Assembly (NCBI GenBank): GCA_024398055.1
Contig: CP073749.1
Coordinates: 2,666,594 to 2,730,593, forward strand
DNA: 64,000 nt
Source of the DNA: a bacterium SCSIO 12741
GTDB taxonomy: Bacteria > Bacteroidota > Bacteroidia > Flavobacteriales_G > Salibacteraceae
Reading direction: 5' to 3'
This document shows positions 9,385 to 18,390 of the stretch, one piece after another. Both the position numbers and the translations under genes were made by a program. A model generated the notes under the pieces. That model saw only the letters and a program-made list of their open reading frames with translations, ran no database searches and had not been told where the DNA came from. How positions within the stretch are numbered: the first letter of the stretch is position 1; each line of letters opens with the position of its first letter.

Positions 9385-10656
9385 TTACTTAGCTGGAAGC
9401 ACCAAAGTGCTCACCTCGCCGAAGCCAATGCGATTTCCTTCTCCATTGTCACACCAACCTCTCATGATCACGGTGTCCTTATCTTGGATGAACTTTCGCT
9501 CAGTACCATCGTGCATGGTAACTGGCTTAGTTCCTTTCCAGGTGATTTCCAACATCGATCCATAAGACTCAGGAGTAGGGCCAGAAATGGTTCCTGAACC
9601 CATCAAGTCTCCACACTTAACGTCGCATCCGTTAACGGTATGGTGGGCCAATTGCTGATTCATGTTCCAGTACATGTACTTGTAGTTCGATAGACCCACT
9701 CTTTTTTCTTCGCCGTTCTCAGGTTGAAGAAGTACTTCCAGGTTGATATCCACGCTTTTCTGTCCTTCATACTCCAGGTAGGGAAGAGGCTTAGGATCTT
9801 GCTCAGGGGTATCACAACGGAAAGGCTCCAAAGCATCCAGCGTAACAATCCATGGAGAAATAGAAGACGCAAAGTTTTTAGCCAGGAATGGTCCGAGTGG
9901 AACGTATTCCCACTTCTGAATATCACGAGCACTCCAGTCATTCAAAAGGCACATTCCAAAGATGTAGTCTTCCGCCTCTGTTGTTGAAATTGAGTCTCCA
10001 AGTGGCTTACCCTCATAAGTGAAGAAGGCCATTTCCAATTCGAAATCCAAAAGCTTACAAGGTCCGAAAACGGGAGGATCAGTGTCGTTTGGTTTTTGCT
10101 GTCCTTTAGGGCGGTGAATAGCTTGCCCGGAAGGAATAATGGAGGACGCTCTTCCGTGGTATCCTACAGGAATGTGAAGCCAGTTTGGCATCAAGGCATT
10201 CTTGGGATCGCGGAACATGGTTCCTACGTTGGTAGCATGCTCTCTTGAAGAGTAGAAGTCTGTGTAGTCACCTACGCGAATTGGAAGGTGCATTTCGGCA
10301 TCAGCCATGGCTACCAAAACCTTATCTACTGCTCCGGCATCTTGAATTTCGGTATTACCTTCCGTAAACAATTCAGAAAGGCGCTCACGTACTTGACGAG
10401 TTCCTCCCTTTCCGTGCTGCATGAAGGCATTCAAAAAGTCATTTTGGTAAGCATCCGGAGCCACTCCAGTGTTATCCAAAAGTCCGGTTTGAGCCAATTC
10501 CCACAAATCGATGATTTGGTTACCCAGGGCTACGCCAACACGCTTACTTCTGGTGTCGGTGCTGAAAATTCCGAAGGGTAAATTCTGAATAGGGAAATCG
10601 GAGCCGGGAGCTACTTCAACCCAGCTTTTTTTATGGGGATCGTTGGAAACGAGCAT
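9385..10656 (-). CDS. fahA: Fumarylacetoacetase
   Basis: Last step of tyrosine and homogentisate catabolism: splits 4-fumarylacetoacetate into fumarate and acetoacetate. The protein has 423 residues, as expected for FAH. The N-terminal SH3-like region (PIQNLPFGIFST) is followed by the FAH catalytic fold. The metal-binding and catalytic residues are visible: VGDYTDFYSSREHATNVG carries the family Asp and His (D133, H140), LDFELEMAFF the paired glutamates, and DWSARDIQKWEYVPLGPF the Asp and Gln, followed by AKNFASS with the lysine. GSGTISGPTPES carries the late Thr. Other genes of the pathway are not adjacent. A promoter-like box lies 73 nt upstream, so it is probably transcribed separately from glyA. 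Confidence 0.96.
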   Translation of the reverse strand: MLVSNDPHKKSWVEVAPGSDFPIQNLPFGIFSTDTRSKRVGVALGNQIIDLWELAQTGLLDNTGVAPDAYQNDFLNAFMQHGKGGTRQVRERLSELFTEGNTEIQDAGAVDKVLVAMADAEMHLPIRVGDYTDFYSSREHATNVGTMFRDPKNALMPNWLHIPVGYHGRASSIIPSGQAIHRPKGQQKPNDTDPPVFGPCKLLDFELEMAFFTYEGKPLGDSISTTEAEDYIFGMCLLNDWSARDIQKWEYVPLGPFLAKNFASSISPWIVTLDALEPFRCDTPEQDPKPLPYLEYEGQKSVDINLEVLLQPENGEEKRVGLSNYKYMYWNMNQQLAHHTVNGCDVKCGDLMGSGTISGPTPESYGSMLEITWKGTKPVTMHDGTERKFIQDKDTVIMRGWCDNGEGNRIGFGEVSTLVLPAK

Positions 10657-10729
10657 AGTATTATTTTAATATATGATGAACAGGATTTACCCTTAAAAAC
10701 GAGGGGCTAAATCCATAAAATTTAGTCGG

Positions 10730-10737
10730 CAAAATTA
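10730..10737 (-). promoter_or_regulatory. Bacteroidota -7 promoter element for fahA
   Basis: On the minus strand this reads TAATTTTG, an exact TAnnTTTG match, in the glyA-fahA gap, 73 nt before the fahA ATG. Sequence match only. Confidence 0.4.
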
Positions 10738-10751
10738 AATCGAAATGAAGT

Positions 10752-12044
10752 TTAAACTTCAGAAGTAACCGCAATTTTCTGGTACAAAGGGAAACCTTCC
10801 ATCCAGTCGTTGATATCGTTCCGAATCTCGGTGTGAATGGCGTCGCTTTCCGGGTTCATGATCACTCGGTCCATGTAGTCTACGATGCGCTCCATATCGA
10901 CTTCTACCAATCCACGAGTGGTGAGGGCAGGAGTTCCAACTCGAATTCCAGAAGTAACAAACGGTGAACGATCATCAAATGGAACCATGTTTTTGTTTAC
11001 CGTGATGTCTGCTTTGATCAGCGCTTCTTCAGCACCTTTACCTGAAATGTCTTTGTTTCTTAAGTCAATCAACATACAGTGGTTGTCCGTTCCGCCTGAA
11101 ATGATGTGATAACCTCTATCCGTAAAGGATTTGGCCATGGCTTTGGCGTTTTTAGAAACCTGAATAACGTAGTCCATGTAGTCATCGGTCAGGGCTTCTC
11201 CGAACGCAACTGCTTTGGCCGCGATAACGTGCTCCAACGGACCACCTTGCGTTCCAGGGAATACACCAGAGTCGAGTAAGGAGCTGAACTTACGGACGAT
11301 TCCTTTTGGGGTTTTGATGCCCCATGGATTTTCAAAGTCTTTTCCAACCATGATCACGCCACCACGTGGACCACGAAGGGTTTTGTGGGTTGTGGTAGTC
11401 ACCACATGACAGTGCTGAAGTGGATCGTTGAGAATTCCACGAGCAATGAGTCCAGCAGGGTGAGAAATATCGGCTAATAGAATAGCTCCAACTTCATCCG
11501 CAATTTCACGGAATCGTTTGAAATCCCAATCGCGCGAATAAGCGGAAGCACCAGCAATAATCATTTTGGGCTTAACCTCTCTGGCTTTTTCGGCCACCGA
11601 GTCCATGTCGATCATTCCGGTTTCACGATTTACACCATAGAAATGAGGTTTGTACAACTTACCCGAAAAGTTCACGGGAGAACCATGGGTGAGGTGACCT
11701 CCGTGTGACAGATCAAATCCGAGAATAGCATCGCCTGCTTTTAGGCATGCCAACATCACAGCGGCATTGGCTTGAGCACCCGAGTGAGGCTGAACATTGC
11801 ACCATTCGGCATTGAACAAACTCTTTAAGCGGTTCCGAGCTTCATCTTCAATCTGATCCACTACCTCACAGCCACCGTAGTAACGTTTGCCTGGTAGACC
11901 CTCAGCATATTTATTGGTACATACTGAACCCATAGCCTTCATTACCTGTTTGGAAACGAAGTTTTCTGAAGCGATCAATTCAAGGCCTCTTTTTTGCCTT
12001 TCTTTTTCTTCTTTGATCAGGGAAAATATCACGGAATCTTTCAT
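10752..12044 (-). CDS. glyA: Serine hydroxymethyltransferase
   Basis: PLP enzyme that interconverts serine and glycine while charging tetrahydrofolate with a one-carbon unit. The start is ATG 12044 ([13 protein letters not shown]), giving 430 residues, which is normal. The 29-codon upstream extension contains the promoter element and is not protein-like. The PLP lysine is K221 in [14 protein letters not shown]. Other motifs are [11 protein letters not shown] near the N-terminus, [15 protein letters not shown], and [19 protein letters not shown]. The stop codon lies inside a perfect 16-bp palindrome (10746-10761). A -7 element lies 24 nt upstream of the start. Confidence 0.97.
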   Translation of the reverse strand: MKDSVIFSLIKEEKERQKRGLELIASENFVSKQVMKAMGSVCTNKYAEGLPGKRYYGGCEVVDQIEDEARNRLKSLFNAEWCNVQPHSGAQANAAVMLACLKAGDAILGFDLSHGGHLTHGSPVNFSGKLYKPHFYGVNRETGMIDMDSVAEKAREVKPKMIIAGASAYSRDWDFKRFREIADEVGAILLADISHPAGLIARGILNDPLQHCHVVTTTTHKTLRGPRGGVIMVGKDFENPWGIKTPKGIVRKFSSLLDSGVFPGTQGGPLEHVIAAKAVAFGEALTDDYMDYVIQVSKNAKAMAKSFTDRGYHIISGGTDNHCMLIDLRNKDISGKGAEEALIKADITVNKNMVPFDDRSPFVTSGIRVGTPALTTRGLVEVDMERIVDYMDRVIMNPESDAIHTEIRNDINDWMEGFPLYQKIAVTSEV

Positions 12045-12068
12045 GTTCGATGCTTTGCGTTGAGCCTC

Positions 12069-12076
12069 CAAATATA
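12069..12076 (-). promoter_or_regulatory. Bacteroidota -7 promoter element for glyA
   Basis: Minus-strand TATATTTG, an exact TAnnTTTG match, 24 nt before the glyA ATG at 12044. It would give a leader of only 15-20 nt. It also helps to exclude the longer ORF start at 12131. Confidence 0.55.
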
Positions 12077-12108
12077 TTGGATTCTTTCGGGTTAAAGAGC
12101 AGCTAAGG

Positions 12109-12948
12109 TTACAGATACCTGGCGAATTCAACCTGGCTTAACGCATCCTTAATTTCAGCGGCATTGGTCACCGCATCCGTCCAGTCTTTTTTTCCCACTT
12201 TTTGAAGCGAGGGAAGAGGTGTTTCAGAAAAGTCAATTCCTAAGAAATCGCCCATTCTTTGAGCCGTTTTTTGAGAGTCTCCAGTGAGTTCTTCATAACT
12301 CAATATCAAATGAGGTTGCCGGTGAATTAGCTGTAGATTTCGCTGGTGATTTTGCTGATGAGCGTGCAAGTCTTTGATCAGCTGGTTGGTATCCACGGTC
12401 ACCTTGGGAGCTTGAAACTTCTCGGTACTATGAGCCTGTCCTGATTGCTCCAACTGGTACCAGGAAATCAATTGCTTGAGTGGGTTTTCCCGATGAAGGT
12501 AAATGATGCTTAAATCGTCCTGCTGAAGCCAATCCCGAAGAACGGGGTAAAATTCCATTTGGACCCGCATCAGTTTAAAGCCAACCCACTTTTCCGTGAC
12601 GAAGCGAGGATTGGGGTAATAATGAGTTTTGTCCTCTCCCTCTTTATAAGGGTAAGAAAACGTGGGATCATTGAACATTTTATCTAGGTAGCCACGGATT
12701 AGATTCTTCTGTAGGCCAGGATTCATGTCCACCGTAAAACGATTTAGGAATACCCGATACAGAACTTTTCTAAGGGCATGATTCCGGCAATAAAATTCAA
12801 ACTTATCCTGACCCGGTTGGGCCCGAAGAAATACCTCGGCATGCGATCGAATTTCAGGGTGATTGTTCAACCACAACGACAAGAAAGAAGAACCCGTTCG
12901 GGGCTCTGAGTACAAAACAAACTTCTTTTTTGAAGTGGGTATTTGCAT
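12109..12948 (-). CDS. Sulfotransferase-family protein (Stf0/NodH-like)
   Basis: A 279-residue protein starting [23 protein letters not shown]. The motif [15 protein letters not shown] is the 5'-phosphosulfate loop that binds PAPS in Stf0/LPS-type sulfotransferases. [19 protein letters not shown] is the 3'-phosphate-binding segment (the R and S contacts). [11 protein letters not shown] is the usual late-domain motif. It would sulfate a glycan or lipid. It starts 34 bp from a divergent second sulfotransferase gene, at the edge of the surface-polysaccharide locus. The longer ORF start at 13020 would run into that gene and is rejected. The acceptor is unknown. Confidence 0.85.
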   Translation of the reverse strand: MQIPTSKKKFVLYSEPRTGSSFLSLWLNNHPEIRSHAEVFLRAQPGQDKFEFYCRNHALRKVLYRVFLNRFTVDMNPGLQKNLIRGYLDKMFNDPTFSYPYKEGEDKTHYYPNPRFVTEKWVGFKLMRVQMEFYPVLRDWLQQDDLSIIYLHRENPLKQLISWYQLEQSGQAHSTEKFQAPKVTVDTNQLIKDLHAHQQNHQRNLQLIHRQPHLILSYEELTGDSQKTAQRMGDFLGIDFSETPLPSLQKVGKKDWTDAVTNAAEIKDALSQVEFARYL

Positions 12949-12959
12949 GCTTGTATGCC

Positions 12960-12967
12960 TATTTTTG
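12960..12967 (+). promoter_or_regulatory. Bacteroidota -7 element for the plus-strand sulfotransferase operon
   Basis: TATTTTTG, an exact TAnnTTTG match, in the 34-bp gap between the two divergent sulfotransferase starts, 15 nt before TTG 12983. If it is used, the transcript starts near 12973, so the upstream ATG 12947 and TTG 12965 could not be translation starts. Confidence 0.45.
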
Positions 12968-12982
12968 AAAAAAATTACCCGG

Positions 12983-13876
12983 TTGACTCTCCCCAATCTT
13001 TTTATCGTTGGTGCTCCCAAATGCGGAACAACCTCCTTGTGTAATTACCTTCGACAACATCCTCAGGTTTTTATCACGGAGCCCAAGGAACCCAATTTTT
13101 TTAATACCGATCTGCTCCGGAAAAACCGTATGTCTGAGCAAGAGTATTTTCAACTGTTTGAAAAGTCAGCGTCCTTTCCAGTTCGTGGAGAAGGAACTCC
13201 GCTTTACTTGATGTCAAAGGAAGCACCGGCCAATTTAGCTCGATTCAACCCGGATGCTAAAGTAGTTATTTCCACCCGTCAGCCATGGGCCTTGATTGTT
13301 TCCGCATTTTACCAGAATAGGAGCAATACCGTAGAGACCAGTGCTTCCTTGGTAGAGGCCTTGAATTTGGAATCAGAGCGGGCTTCTTGGGACTACCTTC
13401 CTCATGACCCGGAGCCGGTAGGCCGTCTTTTGTATAGAAGAATGGCATCGTTGGCCGAGCAGATTCAGGAATACCAAAGGCATTTTCCACCCGAGCAAAT
13501 TCACATCATCCAATTCGATCGATTTTTTGATGACGTTCCGGCCGGTTTAAAGGAACTCTTGGAATTTTTGGAAGTGGACGACCTTAGTCAGGAAATTCTA
13601 CCAGAGGTTCATAACCCAGCCAGTGACAATCGGTTTGCTGGTTTAGCCGGATTGTATCGGCATCCTCCAGCTTGGTTGTCGGCATCGGCGCGTCGATTGA
13701 TGAGTGATAAAACGCGTTCCAAAATTTATACTACTTTGCGTGGATGGAATGAAAAACCTGTGGACAAATCGGAGCAAGATGAAGCTCAGGAAATGCTGCG
13801 GGAATTCAATAACAAACAAGTGAGTCAATTGGAGGAATTATTGTCCTGGAATCTGACTCATTGGAAACTACCATGA
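12983..13876 (+). CDS. Sulfotransferase domain protein
   Basis: PAPS-dependent sulfotransferase of about 297 residues. The 5'-phosphosulfate loop is FIVGAPKCGTTSLCNYL, almost at the N-terminus. The 3'-phosphate motif is VVISTRQPWALIVSAFYQ. The later FEQIHIIQFD-like strand (PPEQIHIIQFDRFFDD) and the C-terminal helical region are typical. I favour TTG 12983 (MTLPNLFIVGAPK), which matches the usual family start and follows a -7 box. TTG 12965 and ATG 12947 are possible; the latter overlaps the start codon of the divergent gene. Its stop overlaps the next start (ATGA), so it opens the operon 13-16.6 kb. It probably sulfates the surface polysaccharide. Confidence 0.86.
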   Translation: MTLPNLFIVGAPKCGTTSLCNYLRQHPQVFITEPKEPNFFNTDLLRKNRMSEQEYFQLFEKSASFPVRGEGTPLYLMSKEAPANLARFNPDAKVVISTRQPWALIVSAFYQNRSNTVETSASLVEALNLESERASWDYLPHDPEPVGRLLYRRMASLAEQIQEYQRHFPPEQIHIIQFDRFFDDVPAGLKELLEFLEVDDLSQEILPEVHNPASDNRFAGLAGLYRHPPAWLSASARRLMSDKTRSKIYTTLRGWNEKPVDKSEQDEAQEMLREFNNKQVSQLEELLSWNLTHWKLP

Positions 13877-14433
13877 TCGGATTATTGCTTCGATTTTTGT
13901 CGCATCAGGCGGACCTGTTTCGGTCGGGTTGCATGAAAACCTACTACCGACTCAAGTATCCCGGACTCTCCATTGATGGCTCGAGTTATCTGGCCCCAGG
14001 AGTGGAACTGGTTTGCGTGAAGGGATCGCTGATGGTTATTCGTCAAAGTACCTTGGGAAAAGGCAGTCAAATTCGAACCAAAAGAGAAGGCAGGCTTGAA
14101 CTTACGGATTGTGAAGTTGGAGCGTACTGTACCATCGAAGCCATGCAATCCATCACCATTGAAAAAGATACCTTGATTGCCGAACGGGTAACTATTCGGG
14201 ATCAAAACCACCGTTTTGAAGAGGTTGGAAAAAACATTGCCGAACAAGGATTTGATGTGGCGCCGGTCCTCATAAAACCCAACGTGTGGATAGGAGCTGA
14301 AGTGGTTGTTTTGAAAGGAGTAGAAATTGCTTCTGGAACCGTCGTCGGAGCGGGCTCCGTGGTCAATCGATCCTTGCTTGAAAAAGCGGTGTACGCTGGC
14401 AATCCTGCTCAAAAGGTTAAGGAGCTTTCATGA
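13873..14433 (+). CDS. Left-handed beta-helix acyltransferase (hexapeptide family)
   Basis: A 186-residue protein with hexapeptide-type repeats through its middle and C-terminal part, for example the series around KPNVWIGAEVVVLKGVEI and GTVVGAGSVVNRS. These form the trimeric left-handed beta helix of WbbJ/maltose-O-acetyltransferase-like enzymes. The catalytic His is probably in VTIRDQNHRF. Such enzymes O-acetylate sugars from acetyl-CoA. ATG 13873 overlaps the previous stop by ATGA, and its own stop overlaps the next start in the same way, showing tight translational coupling. The likely role is decoration of the surface glycan; the exact acceptor is unknown. Confidence 0.9.
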   Translation: MIGLLLRFLSHQADLFRSGCMKTYYRLKYPGLSIDGSSYLAPGVELVCVKGSLMVIRQSTLGKGSQIRTKREGRLELTDCEVGAYCTIEAMQSITIEKDTLIAERVTIRDQNHRFEEVGKNIAEQGFDVAPVLIKPNVWIGAEVVVLKGVEIASGTVVGAGSVVNRSLLEKAVYAGNPAQKVKELS

Positions 14434-15464
14434 AACGAGTGCTCCATGTTATCGATACCTTGGAACGGGGAGGGGCAGAAACTCTTTTAGCCACCTTCCT
14501 AAGCCATCAGGATCCCAAGTTCAATCAGATTTTGATTTTGAGTGGTGAAAATGATTTTGAGGAAGAACTCTCTCATTTTGTTATTCATAATCTCCGTTGC
14601 GAAAACCGCACCGATCTGCTAAAAGCCCCTCGGAAAATTGGTCATGCAGCTCGAGCCATGGAGGCTGATATCATTCATGCCCATTTGTTTTTATCCGGGT
14701 TATTGTGCTCACAAGTTCGATTAGGTTCTATGAAACTCGTTTGCCATCTGCACAATCGGATTTCAAAAAGTGTTTTTCAGGAGAAACCCATGTATCGGCA
14801 TCTGGAGAAACTGCTGTATAGACGCCGTCATTCCCAGGTTTTTGTTTCGCAGAGCATTCGCGAAGATTATCAAGCCTTGGTTGGGAAGCCACGTCGAGCA
14901 GAGATCATTACCAATTGTGTTTCCGAGGAATATTTTCAGACCGATCGCACGGTTAAACCCATGGGGAAAAACTGGGTGACGGTTGGAAGTTTGAAAGCCC
15001 AGAAGAATACATTGGAATTGGTACGTCGGTTTAAGGACCTTGCTCCAGAGGGTTATCAGTTGACCGTAGTTGGGGGAGGACCTCAAGAATCTGAATTGAA
15101 AACGCTGATTCGGGAGGAGAAAATTGAAAACGTTGAACTTTTGGGAAGGCAACCCGTCACTCCAAGCTTTTGGAAACCCTACGATGTGTTTGTGTCTTTG
15201 TCACAATACGAAGGATTTGGAATTGCAGCTGCCGAGGCATTTTGTTCGGGATTAAACCTGTATTTAGCAGATATTCCCACCTACCGAGAAATTTTTGGGG
15301 AGGTGGCCACTTTTCTTTCTTTGGACAATCCATCAAGTTTGTCCGAAGGAATAAAACACCCCGTTCAAATGCCCGAACCGGAGAAAGCACAAGCTTTATA
15401 CGAACGATTGAGTCCGGGGTATTTTCGAAGTCAAATTAAAACCCTTTATGAAACCCTTGATTAA
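14430..15464 (+). CDS. Glycosyltransferase family 4
   Basis: A 344-residue GT-B glycosyltransferase. The N-terminal acceptor domain opens MKRVLHVIDTLERGGAETLL, the classic GT4 glycine-rich loop. The C-terminal nucleotide-sugar domain starts near NWVTVGSLKAQKNTLELVR. The E-x7-E-like region is SQYEGFGIAAAEAF, and the GGGPQESELKTLI strand-helix is typical. It transfers a sugar to a lipid-linked acceptor at the cytoplasmic face. Translationally coupled at both ends (ATGA at the start, 17-nt overlap at the end). The donor sugar cannot be told from sequence. Confidence 0.92.
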   Translation: MKRVLHVIDTLERGGAETLLATFLSHQDPKFNQILILSGENDFEEELSHFVIHNLRCENRTDLLKAPRKIGHAARAMEADIIHAHLFLSGLLCSQVRLGSMKLVCHLHNRISKSVFQEKPMYRHLEKLLYRRRHSQVFVSQSIREDYQALVGKPRRAEIITNCVSEEYFQTDRTVKPMGKNWVTVGSLKAQKNTLELVRRFKDLAPEGYQLTVVGGGPQESELKTLIREEKIENVELLGRQPVTPSFWKPYDVFVSLSQYEGFGIAAAEAFCSGLNLYLADIPTYREIFGEVATFLSLDNPSSLSEGIKHPVQMPEPEKAQALYERLSPGYFRSQIKTLYETLD

Positions 15465-16626
15465 CGTCCTCTACATCACCTACGACGGGTTGTTGGACCC
15501 ATTGGGGCAATCACAGGTTTTGCCCTATCTGAAAGGGTTGTATCGGGAAGGCTACAGGTTTCACATCATCTCCTTTGAAAAAAAGACTCCGACACCTGAA
15601 GATTTTCAAAGGCTTTTTGGAGATGCTAAGGATTGGAACTGGCATTGGATGGAGTACCACAAATCCATTCCCATTTGGTCGCAATACAGCATGTTGAACA
15701 AAATGCTTCGTAAGGCCAAGACTGTGGCTTCAGATAATGCCTTGGAAATCGTTCATTGTAGAAGTTATTTTCCAGCTTGGGTTGGGCATAAACTTCAGCG
15801 CGAATTGGGTTTGAAATTTGTTTTTGATATGCGTGGCTTTTGGGCCGATGAGCGCATTGAAGGTGGAATTTGGAACGCGAATAATCCGCTCTATTCTTGG
15901 GCCTACCGCTACTTTAAGAAAAAAGAGAGTCAATGGTTTGAGCAGTGTGATGCATTAATCTCATTGACCGAAACCGGCAAGAGTATTATTGCTAATCAAT
16001 GGAATGTACCGGCCACAAAAATTACCGTCATACCCTGTTGTGCTGACTTGAATCTTTTTTCAGCGGAAAGAGGAGACTCGAAAGAATACGATTTGGGGTA
16101 CGTAGGTAGTATCGGGACCTGGTACATGCTCGAGGAAATGGTGCAATTCTTTAGCCGCTATCGAAGCCAGAATCCGAACGCCAAAATGCTTTTTTTGACG
16201 CCCGAGAATCCCGAAGTTATTGAAGAACAATTGTCGCGAAATTCCATTCCATTGTCATCCGTCGATATTCGTAAGGTGCCACATCGTGAGGTACCTCATT
16301 GGCTGAATAAATGCCGATATGGAATCTATTTTATTCGCCCCACCTTTTCCAAAAAAGCGTCCTTCCCAACCAAATTAGCCGAATACCTCGGACTTCGTAT
16401 TCCGGTGGTGACCAATACGGGCATAGGAGATATGGACCAATGGGTGCAGGATTATAAAATTGGTATTCTGGTTGATGACTTTAGTAAATCTGCTATGGAT
16501 CAGGTCGTTGGCGGCTTGAAAGATTACCAATATCCCGAGGCCGGATGGGAGCAGGCTTGCCAAAAACTTGACTTGGAAACAGGAATATCCCAATATGCGG
16601 AAGTATACCGAAAGCTACTGGTATAA
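15448..16626 (+). CDS. Glycosyltransferase (GT4-like)
   Basis: A 392-residue GT-B protein. The N-terminus (NVLYITYDGLLDPLGQSQV) is typical of Bacteroidota GT4-like enzymes that begin ITYDGLxDPLGQSQ. Middle motifs are FVFDMRGFWADERIEGG and the donor-domain strand DLGYVGSIGTWYMLEEM; near the C-terminus is FPTKLAEYLGLRIPVVTN. It overlaps the previous gene by 17 nt. After it, a 47-nt gap with a weak promoter box precedes pseB, so this may be the last gene of the first transcription unit. Confidence 0.9.
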   Translation: MKPLINVLYITYDGLLDPLGQSQVLPYLKGLYREGYRFHIISFEKKTPTPEDFQRLFGDAKDWNWHWMEYHKSIPIWSQYSMLNKMLRKAKTVASDNALEIVHCRSYFPAWVGHKLQRELGLKFVFDMRGFWADERIEGGIWNANNPLYSWAYRYFKKKESQWFEQCDALISLTETGKSIIANQWNVPATKITVIPCCADLNLFSAERGDSKEYDLGYVGSIGTWYMLEEMVQFFSRYRSQNPNAKMLFLTPENPEVIEEQLSRNSIPLSSVDIRKVPHREVPHWLNKCRYGIYFIRPTFSKKASFPTKLAEYLGLRIPVVTNTGIGDMDQWVQDYKIGILVDDFSKSAMDQVVGGLKDYQYPEAGWEQACQKLDLETGISQYAEVYRKLLV

Positions 16627-16641
16627 GTGGACCGGTTCGCT

Positions 16642-16649
16642 TAATATTG
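16642..16649 (+). promoter_or_regulatory. Possible -7 promoter element upstream of pseB
   Basis: TAATATTG matches TAnnTTTG at 7 of 8 positions and lies 24 nt before the pseB ATG, in the largest gap of this part of the locus. Weak evidence. Confidence 0.3.
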
Positions 16650-16673
16650 TACCTCTTGAATTCGAATTAATTT

Positions 16674-17699
16674 ATGGATCTGAAAGACAAATCGATATTG
16701 ATTACCGGTGGTACCGGTTCCCTGGGTAAGTGTTTGGTTGATATGTTGCTGGAAAGGTATCCAGACTTAGGGCGTTTGATCATTTTTTCGAGAGATGAGC
16801 TGAAGCAATTTGAAATGGCGCAGCGTTACCCGATGGATAAGTATCCGCAAATGCGCTACTTCTTAGGAGATATTCGCGATCGTGATCGATTGATTCGAGC
16901 CTTTCAGGGAGTAGATTATGTGATTCATGCGGCCGCATTGAAACAAGTTCCAGCAGCGGAATACAATCCGATGGAGTTTGTAAAAACCAATGTACTGGGA
17001 GCAGAAAATATTATTGAGGCAGCCTTGAGCACCAATGTGAAGCGCATTGTAGCCTTGTCTACCGATAAAGCGGCAGCCCCGATCAATTTGTACGGAGCTA
17101 CCAAGCTGGCTTCTGACAAGTTGTTTGTGGCGGCCAATAACATTCGAGGTTGGAGAGATTTACGTTTTTCTGTGGTTCGCTACGGAAATGTAATGGGTTC
17201 CAGAGGTTCGGTGATTCCATTCTTTTTGAAGAAAAGAGCGGAAGGTGTTTTGCCGATTACAGATCCTGAAATGACCCGATTCAATATCACTTTGCAAGAG
17301 GGTGCCGAATTGGTTCTATATGCGCTCGAAGAAGCCTGGGGTGGAGAAATATTTGTTCCCAAAATTCCATCCTTCCGCATTACCGATTTGGCCCAAGCCA
17401 TCGGACCTGAGTGCGAACATCCGGTAGTCGGAATTCGCCCGGGTGAAAAAATTCATGAAGAAATGATCACGCCTTCTGATTCCTACACCACGGTGGACTT
17501 AGGTAAGTATTATGCGATTTTACCTACGTTGACCAATTGGGATATCAAGGAATATCAGGAAGCTACTCAATACAAGGAAGTCGAAAAAGGATTTACCTAC
17601 AACTCCGGAACCAATGATGAATGGTTGACCGTGGAGCAATTGCGTGAAATGATTGACACCTACGTGGCTCCTGGAGAACTGACCAAGAGTAACGCTTAG
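16674..17699 (+). CDS. pseB: UDP-GlcNAc 4,6-dehydratase (inverting), PseB-type
   Basis: First step of pseudaminic acid synthesis: converts UDP-GlcNAc to the 4-keto-6-deoxy-L-arabino sugar. A 341-residue extended SDR. It has the NAD-binding loop ITGGTGSLGK, the catalytic ALSTDKAAAPINLYGATK (Asp-Lys in DK and Tyr of YxxxK), and the family C-terminus VVGIRPGEKIHEEMI. Its length and the PseI, PseG and PseH neighbours support PseB rather than the longer, membrane-bound CapD/WbpM type or a retaining dehydratase. The usual partner PseC, a PLP aminotransferase, is not next to it; a methyltransferase is there instead. Confidence 0.92.
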   Translation: MDLKDKSILITGGTGSLGKCLVDMLLERYPDLGRLIIFSRDELKQFEMAQRYPMDKYPQMRYFLGDIRDRDRLIRAFQGVDYVIHAAALKQVPAAEYNPMEFVKTNVLGAENIIEAALSTNVKRIVALSTDKAAAPINLYGATKLASDKLFVAANNIRGWRDLRFSVVRYGNVMGSRGSVIPFFLKKRAEGVLPITDPEMTRFNITLQEGAELVLYALEEAWGGEIFVPKIPSFRITDLAQAIGPECEHPVVGIRPGEKIHEEMITPSDSYTTVDLGKYYAILPTLTNWDIKEYQEATQYKEVEKGFTYNSGTNDEWLTVEQLREMIDTYVAPGELTKSNA

Positions 17700-17774
17700 C
17701 CTACCCTCAAAGCACTTTCCATCTGGTGATAGAGGAAGACGGTTTCGGATTGGGGTCAAACAAATAGTTGGGTT

Positions 17775-18386
17775 ATGAATATTCACTTATTCAGGATTAA
17801 GCAACTTGTCAAAAAGATGATTGGTCGCCAAGCAACAAGCCCAAAGGATTTTCTTTTGGAGGCCTTGCCCAAAGGATCTGTTGGAGCCGAGATTGGTACC
17901 TGGAAAGGAGCTTTTGCCGATCGAATGCTGACCATTGTTGAGCCCTCTAAATTGTTTTTAATCGATCCATACCAATACATAGAGAGCTATGAAAACGCCT
18001 GGTATGGCAAGCCCATTGGATCTCAATCCAACATGGATGAGATTTACGATTTTGTAGCAGCTCGATTTGCCGGGCCCATTACCAAAGGGCAGGTGGAAAT
18101 GCTTCGAATGACCTCGGACAAAGCGCTGGAAAAGTTTGAAAATGAATCCCTGGACTGGGTTTACATCGACGGTGATCATTCCTATGAATTTGTTAAACGA
18201 GATTTAGATCATTTCTACGCTAAGGTTAAAGTGGGTGGTTGGATCACCGGGGATGATTACCAGGATGGAAACTGGTGGTCGGATGGAGTTCGAAGGGCCG
18301 TGAACGAATTTGTAGAAGAGAAGGGAGAGCTTCTTGAGCTTCAGGAAATAAAAGAGAATCAATTCAGAATCAAAAAAATTGGATAG
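17775..18386 (+). CDS. Class I SAM-dependent methyltransferase
   Basis: A 203-residue protein with a SAM-binding core: motif I GSVGAEIGTWKGAFADRM, the acidic ribose contact FLIDPYQY, and WVYIDGDHSYEFVKRDLD, followed by GGWITGDDY. This pattern matches the Methyltransf_24/TylF-like group, which O-methylates sugars or small molecules. It lies between pseB and the NeuB-cytidylyltransferase fusion, so methylation of a sugar of the surface glycan is likely but unproven. The upstream 75-nt gap shows no clear promoter. Confidence 0.87.
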   Translation: MNIHLFRIKQLVKKMIGRQATSPKDFLLEALPKGSVGAEIGTWKGAFADRMLTIVEPSKLFLIDPYQYIESYENAWYGKPIGSQSNMDEIYDFVAARFAGPITKGQVEMLRMTSDKALEKFENESLDWVYIDGDHSYEFVKRDLDHFYAKVKVGGWITGDDYQDGNWWSDGVRRAVNEFVEEKGELLELQEIKENQFRIKKIG

Positions 18387-18390
18387 TCTG

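Noticed and set aside
10746-10761. Perfect 16-bp palindrome TGAAGTTTAAACTTCA at the glyA stop as an operator or terminator
   Set aside because: It has no loop or T run, is partly coding, and could arise by chance in AT-rich sequence; kept only as a note.
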